Source: Pegoplata infirma (lineage: Eukaryota; Arthropoda; Insecta; Diptera; Anthomyiidae). From it: a stretch of 64,000 bases of DNA. Under the pieces are notes generated by a model. It did not search any database, was not told where the DNA came from, and saw nothing but the letters and a program-made list of their open reading frames with translations. The position numbers and the translations under genes were made by a program. This document shows, piece by piece, positions 47,175-58,214 of this stretch. Each line of letters opens with the position of its first letter. Positions within the stretch are counted from its first letter, which is position 1. The stretch spans positions 30,673,911 through 30,737,910 of the forward strand of contig OY992537.1 of NCBI GenBank assembly GCA_963921195.1, written 5' to 3'.

Positions 47175-47474
47175 CACAGACTAATACAGACTCGACAAAT
47201 ATGACAGGTGTCAAAAAAGTATTTTTTAACCATATGGTTAATGTTTTCAAATTATTCTACGAATTAGGTTAGAAAGAGAAAACTGATATAACGCGCCATA
47301 AGAAAAATGGATGCCAGATCGGTTTTTGTTGTCTCACTCACTCCTAAGTCGTAGAAAGTGTTGCCATGTAAGCGTAAAACGGACTAAAAACCGCTGTGTT
47401 TTCTCCTAAAATCGTTTAGTTTTTCCCCATTTTTTCTTGTAAAACTCTACTGTCGAGTCTGTATTTAGTCTGTG
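47175..47474. mobile_element. 300-bp TIR element with 7-bp direct repeat
   Basis: CACAGACTAATACAGACTCG at the left pairs with CGAGTCTGTATTTAGTCTGTG at the right, with one or two differences. ACAATGC occurs at 47168-47174 and 47475-47481. The superfamily is not assigned because a 7-bp duplication is unusual. Confidence 0.75.
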
Positions 47475-47694
47475 ACAATGCTTTAGTTAAAAGTAAATCT
47501 TGCTTTCTTTTAGGTACATTAAAAAACTGAATAAAAAAATCTTGAAAATCTGTAGAGAATCAAGTTTTCTTTTTGTTGGATTAAGTGTAGAAGGACATAA
47601 CAACAATTTATTGTTATGTCATTAAAATGAGTTTTAAGGCTAGAAATTCACAATCAACATCTAAGATTTCAGCCCAAATTAAGTTTTTGATTTT

Positions 47695-47855
47695 TGTAGT
47701 AATTTGGAACAGTAAAGAATTTACACCGTCCTATAAAAATAGAAAAAAGTCGTTAAACTCGAGCCGGCTGATATTCGTTTGAAACTAGAGTCCAAATATA
47801 GTAAAACTGCACTTACAGTTTTTCATTTCGTGATACTGATTCCTTTTAAGAGGCT
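47695..47855 (-). repeat. Dispersed repeat matching 19320-19500
   Basis: Reverse-oriented match with tttacaccgtcctata, cagtttttcatttcgtga and ttccttttaag. Confidence 0.55.
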
Positions 47856-47861
47856 CTAGAA

Positions 47862-49275
47862 CAGCGGTTACCAACCTTTTTGGCTCGCGTACCCCTAAGT
47901 TTAAATTTTGTAAGCCGCGTACCCCCTAAAGGGTACTTTTCACTATCACACATTTCCATTATACAAGCGTAATTTCACCATGTTAGCGAAATATTTTTTT
48001 AAAAAATTTGGCCAGAAATTGTTCACTTATTAGATACGACTAGGTTTCAATCAAAAACAAATCCATAAATCTTTAGGAAGTTGATAAATTTTGATGTGTA
48101 TAATGGAAAAGTGTGATAGTGGAAAGTACCCTTAACGATTTTTTTGTTTTCGTTAAAAAACCCTTGCGGAATAATGTAAGAGACAAAAAAGTTAACAGAA
48201 AGTATGAAGTTAGGTTGAGATTGCTAGAAATAGAATTTAAGTGTTGGAAACTGTCAAAATTTATTCTGTAGAACTATAAATATTCACATATATAAAAAAA
48301 CAGTTTTCATTAACAAGACAAACTGACATTTAAAATGCTACTGATGATAACACTAACTGGGGTGTTTGAAACCGGTATGGGAAATAACAGAAATGTCTAT
48401 AATTTTTAGAAATTCAATTTTTCTTCTGCATTTTTTTCAACTTGAACCCTTACTGCTCATATAAATATTAGAGTTAATTTTGAAATTTTTTATCTGTGGG
48501 TATTATAATTTTTTGAAGGATTTAGGGGAGATCAAAACAATGGTGGTATTTTTTTGGAAAAATTTTCGCTCCTTGGGGTGGTTCAATGCATCTGAAAACG
48601 CGGATTTTGAGCTCATTTTTCTGCGGAGCAAAAACAGCTGAAAATATTGCAAATCTGATTTCAACAGTCGATTCTACACCAAAAATTTAAACAACGGACG
48701 TTTTTTGAACTCTGAAAAAAAGTTCCAAACACACATCACATAGAGCGGCTATATAACTTTTTTTTATTTTTTTTTAAATGTTTTTTTTTAATACAAGGGC
48801 AGATCCACAATTCCGTGACTTTTCGAATGAAACACCCTCGTATATACAATGAAAGGACATTTTGAGGTTAACAAAATGGTATCAAAATTTCCACTCTATC
48901 ACAACCCGTCTCAAAAATGCCCAAAAACACGTTTTTTGAGAACTTTGATTTACATTTCTCAAAAACCTGACATCATAGTAAAATTTGGGAACCATATTCG
49001 GAATCAGCATCGAAACGTTAATCGAAAACAAGTGGTTAGATCTCAAAATATCGCAAAAAATGCTCTCTAAATTGCACAAAAATACGTTTTTAATGAACTT
49101 TTACCTCAACTTTCTTAAAAACCTAACGTTATGGAAAACTTTGAAAGCCAGGTGCAGAACCAGCATTGAAATGTTTATCTAAAACAAATGTTCAAATTAC
49201 TAAAATTTTGCGTACCCCCGCGGACAGTTTCGCGTACCCCCTAGTGGTACGCGTACCATAGGTTGGTAACCGCTG
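47862..49275. mobile_element. hAT-type non-autonomous element
   Basis: CAGCGGTTACCAACC and GGTTGGTAACCGCTG are perfect 15-bp inverted ends of a form common in the hAT superfamily. Subterminal cgcgtacccc boxes recur at both ends. The flanking 8-mers CTCTAGAA and CTCTCCGC agree only in the first four bases, so the duplication is uncertain. The TAA-flanked MITE at 47930-48132 is nested inside. Part of the interior matches 24440-24740. No transposase frame. Confidence 0.78.
47930..48132. mobile_element. TAA-target MITE, copy 1
   Basis: AGGGTACTTTTCACTATCAC at the left and GTGATAGTGGAAAGTACCCT at the right are inverted over about 34 bp. TAA flanks it at 47927-47929 and 48133-48135. The copy at 55314-56211 has the same ends and the same TAA flanks. 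The TWA target suggests PIF/Harbinger. Confidence 0.88.
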
Positions 49276-49913
49276 CTCTCCGCCAATTTTCCCATTTTAT
49301 TATTGTGACATATGTATATATTATTGTCTTTTCAAGAGTTCATCCTTCAATATCATTTTAAATTTTTAAAAATATATGTATATTGACAAAGTTTTGAAAG
49401 GCCATTATTTATATCACTTTCCTGATATGACAAAATAAGAAAAATTAGCAAAGTTTCTCTTATTTCATTTGTTATCAAGGGTGACATTTTATTTAAAAAA
49501 TATTTTACAAAATGTAATCCATTAAAACTTTGAAATCAGGATCAGGAATTGAAAATCTATATTTAGTCTGTGCTTAAGTGTCGATGGAACCGCAACATTT
49601 TTTTTTTTAATTTATTTTCTTAAGAATATTTTACATAAAATGTTGTTATGACATTTTGCAATTTACACCAAGACTTGTGCTTGCAATTTTTTATGCAATC
49701 GCTTTTTTTATGGTTTGTTGCTGCAGATTTTAGATTTTTTATTTTTTTGGTTCACATTAATAAATGCCGTATATCTTTGTACTTGCCCAGGCATTTTAAA
49801 AAGATTATTCTAATTTAAATAATTCTCAAAAACAATATTCTTTTCGTGTATCTTTTAGATTTTGTTCTCTTTTTACTGCATTAAGTTTTAGTTGTTTTTG
49901 TGAAATGAAATGC
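49276..49913. other. AT-rich interval with one dispersed repeat
   Basis: About 49490-49590 matches 19320-19420. Otherwise nothing is recognised. Confidence 0.4.
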
Positions 49914-50209
49914 TCTTCACCGTTTCCAATTGTATTTGAGAATTTATCAATTGTATTTCAGAAGTTATCAATTGAAGGGCTTACTGCAAGAACTTAATAA
50001 GCAACATTTTATTTTTTCGTGTTATTCGCCTTCTGCTGATGTTCCATTGAGAGATTTTTGGCAGAAGTCTTCGTAAAAGTATATTGAGAATAAAAGATCT
50101 GCAAAAGTTCTGTTTTCTACATTATTTAAAAAGTTTTAAGGCAAAAACCCCATAAAATAAAATTTATTGTATTTGGGAAGTTATCAATTGTATTTTAGAA
50201 TTTATCATA

Positions 50210-53202
50210 TCTATATATATAATTTCCCTATTTGTGTGTTCCTCTTTTTTTGTCTATCCAGAGCTTTTTGAAGCCATCTGATGAGCTACAAAGCTGAAAA
50301 TTGGCATACATATAGTAAAACACCTGGGGCAGATCCTTACGTAGCCGGATTTTCGATTTTTGCCCAGTGGGCGGAGAAATAAGCGGAAAAGTGGGCGTGG
50401 CAAAATTCAATTTTTTGACATTTTTGCTTAATTTAAAGCCCCCTAATGACCTAGGAAGCTGAAAATTTCCTAAAATATAGTCCTAACGTTGGCGCATATT
50501 CTGGATTAGTCGGATTTTAAATTTTTGGACTGTAGATGGAAAATTGAGACGAAAAAGGGGCGTGTCAAAATTGGGATTTTTTAAAATTTTTACTTCTTTT
50601 GAAGCCCCCATATGACTAAGGAAGCTGAAAATTGCATAGCATATAGTTCTAACAATGGAGTATATGCTGACGTAATCGGATTTAAATTTTTTAGACTGTG
50701 GAAGGAGAATTTAAAGAAAAAAGGGGCGAGGAAAAATTGTGCTTTTTAATATTTTAACTTATTTGAAGACCCCCAATGATCTATGAAGATGAAAATTTAC
50801 ATTTTTCCTTATTTTAAAGTCCTCTAATGACTTAAGAAGCTGACAATTTCCTAGCATATAGTCCTTTCGATGAAGCATATCCTGAAGTAGTCGAATTTTA
50901 AAATTTTAGACTGTGGGCGGATAATTGAAATGAAAAAGGGGAATGAAAAAATTGGGATTTTTAATATTTTAACTACTTTTGAAGCCCCAAAGGAATCAAA
51001 AAATGCATAGCATGTAGTCCTAACGATGTAGTATATCCAGAAGTAATCGGATTTAAAATTTTTCGACTGTGGACGGAGAATTAAAAGATTAAAGGGGCGT
51101 GAAAATCGTGATTTTTTTTATATTTTAACTAATTTGAAGAACCTCAATGACATAGGAAGATGAAAATTGGCATGTATATAGTAGGTTTCATGGGGAAGAT
51201 CAACACTGACCTGGATTTTTGATATCCAGTTTATGGGTGGAGAATAAGAAGGGCAAAGTGCCGTGGTAAATTTATTTCCATCTGTTTTCTGTATATATAA
51301 TTTATTTTTTGTGTTTCTCTAATTCTTTGTGTATCCAGTGCCTTTTGAATCCCATTGATGGACTTAAAATTGGCATGTATTTAGTAAAACACCAGGGACA
51401 GATTCTTACGAATCGGATTTTTTGCCTTTGGGCAGCGAATTACGTAAAAAGGGGACTTGGCAAAATTATTTTTTTTGTAAGATTTAAGAGTATTTTTAAG
51501 CTCCGTCCCAATGAATAAGGATGCTGAAAATTCCCTAACATGTAGTCATAACCAGGGAAACCAAAAATATGCAGTATCATGTTTTTTTCCTGTGCATTTT
51601 GTTGATAAATGGGTAAGGTATTTATCCGTTTCAGAAGTTTTTAAGAAATCTGGCATCGATTTGTTAGAGCATATTTTTGCATATTTTAGCCTTAAAAGTA
51701 TATTTTTGGATATTTTAGGTTTAAGAGCATATTTTAGCATGGGAGCATATTTTTAGAGCATATTTAAAACTTTTAGAGCATTTTTTTACTTCTTAGAGCA
51801 TTTTTTTACATTTTTAGAGCATTTTTTTAATTTTTTTTCTTAAATTTTTAGACAATTCTTTTCCAATTTTTTTATGACAACATTTATTTTTAAATTTTTT
51901 ATCCAACAAGGATGTTTTTTTTAAACAATTACGGAATTGTGACGATTGATTCCCCTTTGGCCTGTTCTTGCTTCATATCGGTATGTTTTCTTTAGATTGC
52001 AACTTGGTAGAAAATATTAAGGCAAATATTTTTGTAGAACATATTTAACCCTCGAACTACTGCACATAACGGTATTTGGAAGGTCTATTCTCTAAAAAAT
52101 TCTAAAAAACACCGCAAAAAAGGGGACATATTTTTTTTTTAAGAGCATATTTTTATTGTTTTTAGAGATTATTTTCCGTTTTTAAGGGCATTTTTTAAGC
52201 GCATAAAAGTGGTTTTTAGAGCATATTTTTGGTTTCCCCGGTCATAACTATGAAGCATATTCTAAAGTAGTCCGATTTAACATTTTTGTAATGTAGACGG
52301 AGAATTGAGAGAAAAAAGAGGCAAGGCGATATTGTGTTTTATTTTTTTAATTTAACTAACTTTAAAGCCCTAATGACCAACGCAGCCTGGAGCATATTCT
52401 AAAGTAATCAGACTTAAAATTTTTGGACTGTGGACGGAGAATTAAGAGGAAAAAGTGGCGTGGATACGAGTATAGTACTAACGATGGAGCTTATTCTAAA
52501 GTAGTCAGATTTAAAAATTTTGGATTGTGGACATAGAATTAAGAGAAGAAATGGGCGGGGTAAAATTACGTTTTTATATTTTAACTAATTTTGAAGACAC
52601 CTTAGACCTAGAAAGATGAAAATTGGGATGCATATGGTACGGACTACGGCAAAGACCAACACTGACCAGGATATCCAGTGAAAAGGAAATTTAGTTTTTA
52701 AACATTTAAACTATTTCTAAAACCCCTCATGACGAAGGAAGCTGAAAATTGTAAAGCATAAAGTATTGACAAGGGATCATATCCTTATGTAGTCAGATTT
52801 AAAATTTAAAATGTGTACGGAAAATTATAAGGAGAAATTTAAGTGAAAAAATTGTGTTTTTTAACATTTCAACTAATTTTGAAACCTTTCATGACTAATA
52901 AAGATAAAAATTGCCATGTATATAGAAGTGACCATGGGAGAGACCTACACGATGGATTTTTGATATCCGGTTTTAAGATGGAGAGACGATATGGGTGTGC
53001 TAAATTTAGTTCTAAAATTTATCAATAAAATCTTTTATACTCATTAAAGTTTTTCCAGTTTGGGCATATTGATGTAATTTAATCTAGCAATATTAAATTT
53101 TTGAAGCACAAACATAATTTTTTATAAAGTTTGGTAAACAATTAGAATTATTGAGAACAGTGAATTGGTGTTCCGCCTGGCAGGGACAGGCTATTCGACT
53201 AG
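50210..53202 (+). mobile_element. Non-autonomous Helitron, copy 2
   Basis: TCTATATATATAATTTCCC start, then the CCTGGCAGGGACAGG hairpin and CTAG end, inserted between A and T. It is collinear with copy 1 through the repeated aggaagctgaaaatt units. A second, weaker 5'-like start (ctgtatatataatttattt) occurs internally near 51286, pointing to an internal duplication or fusion of two Helitrons. It lacks the mini-me of copy 1 and carries the hAT element at 51553-52240. Confidence 0.85.
51553..52240. mobile_element. hAT-type element with 8-bp target duplication
   Basis: CAGGGAAACCAAAAATATGC and the inverse of the right end (CGGGGAAACCAAAAATATGC) are 20-bp TIRs with one mismatch. GTCATAAC is duplicated exactly at 51545-51552 and 52241-52248. 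The interior repeats tagagcatatttt and similar boxes in both halves. No transposase frame. Confidence 0.92.
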
Positions 53203-53256
53203 TATCATATATATTTTAGAAATTATCAATTGTATTTCAGAAGTAATAATAATTAT

Positions 53257-53281
53257 TATAATAATAATAATAATAATAAAT
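53257..53281. repeat. (ATA)n microsatellite
   Basis: About eight ATA units directly right of the Helitron insertion site. Confidence 0.8.
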
Positions 53282-53559
53282 TCGCATTAAGTATACTTTT
53301 ACGCTTTGACAAAGTCCGTATAAAATTACTATAAAATGTAGATCCAATGTATAGTTTGGCTTAAGGTCATGAATTTTAGAAAATTATTGTTAAATAAAAA
53401 CACTGTTTTTAATTTTTCCAATTTTTAACTAAATGTTTGTTTTATATCCGATATTTTGGTCAAATATCTTTGACCATCATAAGGGATTTTATAAAAAAAT
53501 AAAAGTTTTTTTCCTGTGAGTTGAAAGTTCTTAGCTGGTGTGCAGATTTTTGTCAACAA

Positions 53560-53882
53560 TTTATAATTTCTGAAATACAATTGATAATTTCTGAAATACA
53601 ATTAATAAGTTATGAAATAAAATTGATAATTTCTGAAATACAATTGATAATTTCTGAAATACAATTGATAATTTCTGAAATACAATTGATAATTTCTAAA
53701 ATACAAATAATAATTTCTGAAAAACATTTTATAAGTTCTGAAATACAATTGATAACTTCTGAAATACAATTGATAATTTCTGAAATACAATTGATAAATT
53801 ATGAAATACAATTGATAATTTCTGAAATACAATTGATACTTTCTGAAATACAATTGATAATTTCTGAAATACAATTGGAAAT
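53560..53882. repeat. 21-bp tandem repeat array
   Basis: About 15 units of AATTTCTGAAATACAATTGAT. Because the unit is seven codons long and lacks stops in one frame per strand, both strands show long open frames that are artefacts. Confidence 0.92.
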
Positions 53883-53889
53883 GGTGTAG

Positions 53890-54039
53890 TGATTAGGGAT
53901 AGAATATAAAATTTTTAAAATACTGTATACTTTACAGAATTGGTTCTTTTTGAACTAAAAGTTAGCAAATATACTCTTTTCAGAAAACTGAAATCAACAA
54001 TGATCATATTTCTACATTTTTACAAATCTTGGTCAAAAG
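53890..54039. other. Spacer, no feature seen
   Basis: Short AT-rich spacer. Confidence 0.3.
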
Positions 54040-54582
54040 TATAAAAGTTTTATTCGGCCTTGCCGAATGTATTGATACCCTCCACAATTTCAAAAAGATT
54101 ATTGCCAAATAAATTTTTTTGAAAAAAAAAAAAATTGTTAAAAAAAAAATCCGCATTTTTTTTCTTTTTTTGTCAATACCATTCGGTGTTCAATTATGTT
54201 CACATATGCAAACCAGCAGCCGAATTAAAGCATTTTGTTTTTTTAGGTTATGTTGAATGTACCAAAAATTTTTGCGGTGTCTTTAAAATTTTATTATAAC
54301 TTTTGAACCGTTGAACCGATATCGCGGAAAATGCAACACCAAACTGCTTGGGAGAAATATGTTAAGTTTCAGTCATCTCCGTGTAATATTTTGGCCGTGA
54401 TCACGGCCAAACAGATGGACTGACGGACAGGCGGACATCGCCAGAATGTCTTAAAATCGATCACTGATCAATTATATATATACTTTGTGGGGTCCCAGAC
54501 CGATATTTCGATGAGTTAAAAACATAATGACAAACCTATATATACCATTTATTACTAATTGTAAGTGGAGGGTATAAAAAGC
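54040..54582 (-). mobile_element. mini-me-like element I, diverged subfamily
   Basis: On the plus strand: aaagttttattcggccttgc, gataccctccacaat, ttttgaaccgttgaaccgat, ggactgacggacaggcggac, the TA core, then gtggagggtataaaaa. Reversed mini-me order; the GTCY tract is short and impure. Confidence 0.75.
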
Positions 54583-54769
54583 GGTAGTGAAATTGCATTA
54601 AAAAAATTGTTGGAAACCTAATTTTCAGTAAAATATACTTTTTTCAAAATTTTTCCCCCCAATTTTTCCATGTTTGTCTAGCTAGCGCTGTAAGTCTTTC
54701 TCATTGAAATACGTATGAGCAATAAATTTACATTATTTTTTTACACATTGTAAATTAAAAACCTTGGTA
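54583..54769. other. Spacer, no feature seen
   Basis: AT-rich spacer between two elements. Confidence 0.3.
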
Positions 54770-55313
54770 AACCCATTCAAAGGTTCGAAAGAATTAATTC
54801 TTTAATTCAATTTTCTAATTCGAATTAAAAAAATAGGATTTGGCATTCCCTAAAATCATTCAGCTTTCATAATCTCTGAATTAATTCTTTCAAGACTTCA
54901 TTCCTTAAGAATGATCATTCAACTTGAATCATTATTTTTTTATCCAAATCAATCTACTACAAATTGAATGATGAAATTTTCTTATCATTCTATTTAAAAC
55001 AGTGAAGCGCAACACACATACACACACATTTATGCTTGTGAGGCAAGCAGCAGACGAGACGACGACAAAACAACAGCCGATCGTTTACACACGAAGATGC
55101 TTAAAATGCACACAAGCAACACATTTTTGAAAATACAAAGGGAATGAAATAAAAAATCATCATTCAATTTGTAATAGATTTGAATGATGAAAAATGTTGA
55201 TCATTCAGTGGAATGCTTAGCTAACAAGGAATTAATTCTCTTAGGAATTAATTCAATTTGATTAAAGCTTTGAGAATTAAGCCTTTGAATTAATTCGTGT
55301 TGAGTGCTAGTAA

Positions 55314-56211
55314 AGGGTCCCAGCAAAACTTACCTTACCATATAAGGTATAAAATAAGGTATAAGATCTCTTATTTTATACATTGCAGCATTGATGATTT
55401 TAACAGGCGATGAGACTAAAAGTAATGCATATACATTATCACAAAGAATACCAGTAAGGTATAAAATAAGTCATAAATTTATAACAAAGAATACGAGTAA
55501 GGTGTAAAATATATGATATTATATAGGTTACGAGTAAGGTATATAATATAGCATACCAGAACGTAATATATAAGGTGTTACGAGTAGTGAAAAAGTAATT
55601 TTGTATTAAATTTACTCACGTGATTGTAAGCGAGATAAAATATACTCCTAGGTGAGTGTGTGTCATTAACAAATTTCTGTCGTGAATCCATCTCTAGTTT
55701 AAACTTATGCATTTTTTTTATAAAATATTTATTTTTTATGTTATTGTAATGCATTATGTATTCAATTATAAATAATGCATTATTTCAAACTTTGAAATAA
55801 TACATAATGTAACCAAATATAAGTCATCCATGATTTAATGTTTAGAAATAATAAATATGAAATACATTTTTTCCAATAATCATGCATTACGTAGCTAATT
55901 ATTAGTAATGTATTATTTTTCACTTTAAAATAATACGTTGTGGAACAAATGTTTGGTAAGACATCATAAAATAATGCTACAAATAAGATATATACATTAC
56001 CTGGTAATGTGTTATATAATCACCACCCATTACCAAAGTTTTGCTGGGGTACTTTTCACTATCACACATTTCCATTATACAAGCGTAATTTCACCATGTT
56101 AGCGAAATATTTTTTTAAAAAATTTGGCCAGAAACCAGATTCCAAAAATCTTTAGGAAGTTGGTAAATTTTGATGTGTATAATGGTAAAGTGTGATAGTG
56201 GAAAGTACCCT
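55314..56211. mobile_element. TAA-target MITE, copy 2 (interrupted)
   Basis: It begins AGGGT at 55314, is interrupted for 732 bp, and resumes GTACTTTTCACTATC at 56049. The end is GAAAGTACCCT at 56211. TAA flanks at 55311-55313 and 56212-56214. It matches copy 1 (47930-48132), which serves as the empty site. Confidence 0.88.
55319..56048. mobile_element. Non-autonomous TIR element, CCC family, copy 2
   Basis: Same ends and body as 8-737, with few differences. The flanks GT (55317-55318) and GT (56049-56050) are the target duplication, proved by comparison with the uninterrupted MITE at 47930. Confidence 0.93.
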
Positions 56212-56399
56212 TAAGGAATGATAATTCAAAACTTTTTAAAACAGAATTAAAATTTTTGTGAATTAATTCTCAATAGAATTAATTTGTTCGAAGCTCTGGA
56301 CCCATTACAGACCCCTCACCCAGAATTGGATTTTTGACACCAATTTTGTTTTGTATGAAAAAAGTTTTATAATTTTTTTTAAATACAATTTTGGATAAA

Positions 56400-56900
56400 A
56401 TTTTTAGAAAAAAACATATTTTTTTTTTCTTTTTTGGATCAATACTTTGGAAGATATGGGCGTTTAAAAAAATCGCCTTTTTGACAATATTGTCTTTTAG
56501 ACAGTTTTTTAACATTTTTGTGCTCGAAAACCATAAGTCGTACGAAAAAACTATTGTTCATAAAATTATAAAGATTTAAAAATTATAAAATTTTTTTTTT
56601 TTTAAATTTTAACTAAAAATTTTTAAAACCATATTTTAATGCCATTTTTTCACGGGAAGGGCTCCATGGATTTCCAAAAACAAAATTTTGTATTAAAGTT
56701 TAGAATGCCCTTTTACCGCTATTAAAATTTCAAGGAGATGGTTTTTCGTGTTGTTGAGCAAAAAATTTTCAAAGTTTGTTAGATAGCCAAATATTTAAAA
56801 GCTGTCAGAATGTCAATATTGTCAAAAAAGCGTTTTTTTAAACGTCCATATCTTCCAAAGTATTGATAAAAAAAAATATGGTTTTTATTAATTTACATAG
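56400..56900. repeat. Foldback repeat, aagtcgtaag type, copy 2
   Basis: The boxes ggaagatatgggcgttt and aaacgtccatatcttcc, and gacaatattgtcttttag and aatgtcaatattgtc, pair across the centre. The section 56495-56800 follows 26305-26640 closely. Confidence 0.7.
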
Positions 56901-58214
56901 TTCTATCAAAAAGTCAAAAATTAACAAAATCGGTGATCCCGATGTATTTTCTCTATAACAATTTGTTTCTTACAAACTCTTCATCTAAATTTTTTAACAC
57001 AAAAGTGTGATGTTTTTAGGGTGGTGTCTAATTTATAAAATTGAACCAAATTAAACCGAAATAAAATGTTTTTTTTTTTTTCTTATCAACATTTTTAACA
57101 AATTTAAACTTGCTAAACAACAAATTCCAATTTTTTTTTTTTTTGGTAACACAAATGTACATTTGAAATACTTTAAAAACCAACAAATTTACTTCAATTG
57201 TAACAGCAACGTCACGATGCATCGTCATCAGCATCATCATTAACGTCAGATGCACAATATACAAAAGCCCAATCCGCAATTGTCTAACCAATTGTTATTT
57301 TTGTGAATGTTGTTAGTATAAAACAATATCCAACAGATTCACAATACAGTAGAATAAAGTTTTTACTAACGTCGAATATATAAAAATTGTTCAATTAGAC
57401 ATATTCCAATTTATTGGCACGATTTGGAATCTTAGTAAACTTGGAATCAATGGATAAAGAAATAAAGCTAAATGTATTGGTCTGTTAATGAATACAAGTG
57501 AAAAAGGTTAATTGGGGTTTCCCGAATGTATCCATCACAATTTATAAAAGATTATTGGAAAAAACTTAATTTGAAAAATTTTTGGAAAAAAATCTTTTGT
57601 AAAAAAATCTGGTTAAAAGAAATAAATTTTAAGAAAAAAAGTTTTGAAAAAGAAAATTTTGTAAAACATTTTGTTAAAATAAATTAAGTTTGAGAAAAAA
57701 AATTCCGCTGAAATATTTTTTGCAAAAAAAATTTATTTGAACAAATGCAAACAATCCTTGAAAAACGAAAAAAAAAGTTTTTCCCCCTCTCCTTTGACCC
57801 GCTAAGTGTGAGATTGGGCAGCTAAGAAAAAAAAGATAACTCGTATTTTCCTCCACTGTTTCACATATGCAAATTTCAGGACAATCGGTGGGCGCCCTCT
57901 GAAAGACCTTTCTTGTAAGGGCCTTATGAGAGTTACAAATACGACATCGGCACCTAACCCAGAGTTTAAAATATTTGAGGGTCTCGCAATAATGGGCTAC
58001 TTAAATCGGTATAACCGAAGTTCTACTGTTAAAAAAAAAAAACTTAAAAAAATCAACTATACATATGTATTCTATCACAAAAATGCATAGAAAATGTTTG
58101 ACAAAATTGTTAAACGAACAATGATTTCCGTGTGAAAACTGCGTACGCTGCACTTTTGAGAATAAATAGTAGACATAACAGTAACACACAAAAAAACAAT
58201 ATAAATGAAGTTTT
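56901..58214. other. AT-rich interval, no gene seen
   Basis: A cat-rich patch (57215-57245) and a relative of the 45621-46219 interior (57775-57870) are visible. The short frames have no recognisable content. A decayed mini-me end may lie near 57505-57550 (ttcccgaatgtatccatcac). Confidence 0.4.

Larger units (their letters stand above)
49914..53889. mobile_element. Foldback-like element with 21-bp repeat arms
   Basis: The left arm begins CACCGTTTCCAATTGTATTT and repeats atcaattgtatttcagaa(g)t. The right arm is the inverse: about 15 units of AATTTCTGAAATACAATTGAT (53560-53880) closed by aattggaaatggtgta. Short-repeat inverted arms are the hallmark of Drosophila Foldback elements. The left arm is short, with two blocks at 49919-49978 and 50180-50209. 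Helitron 2 interrupts the left-arm repeats, which resume at 53208-53240. No target duplication is clear. Confidence 0.6.
54778..56298. mobile_element. hAT-type element carrying a double nest
   Basis: The left end CAAAGGTTCGAAAGAATTAA and the inverse of the right end (CAGAGCTTCGAACAAATTAA) are imperfect TIRs. The flanks AACCCATT (54770-54777) and GACCCATT (56299-56306) agree at seven of eight bases. Inner palindromes around gaatgatcattca and ccaaatcaatctactacaa fold on each other. The TAA MITE at 55314-56211 and, within that, the CCC element at 55319-56048 are later insertions. Confidence 0.72.

Noticed and set aside
53521..53889. Open frames on both strands with a 7-residue repeat (IISEIQL)
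   Set aside because: They are the translation of a 21-bp tandem repeat whose length is a multiple of three. Both strands being open is expected and no gene context exists.
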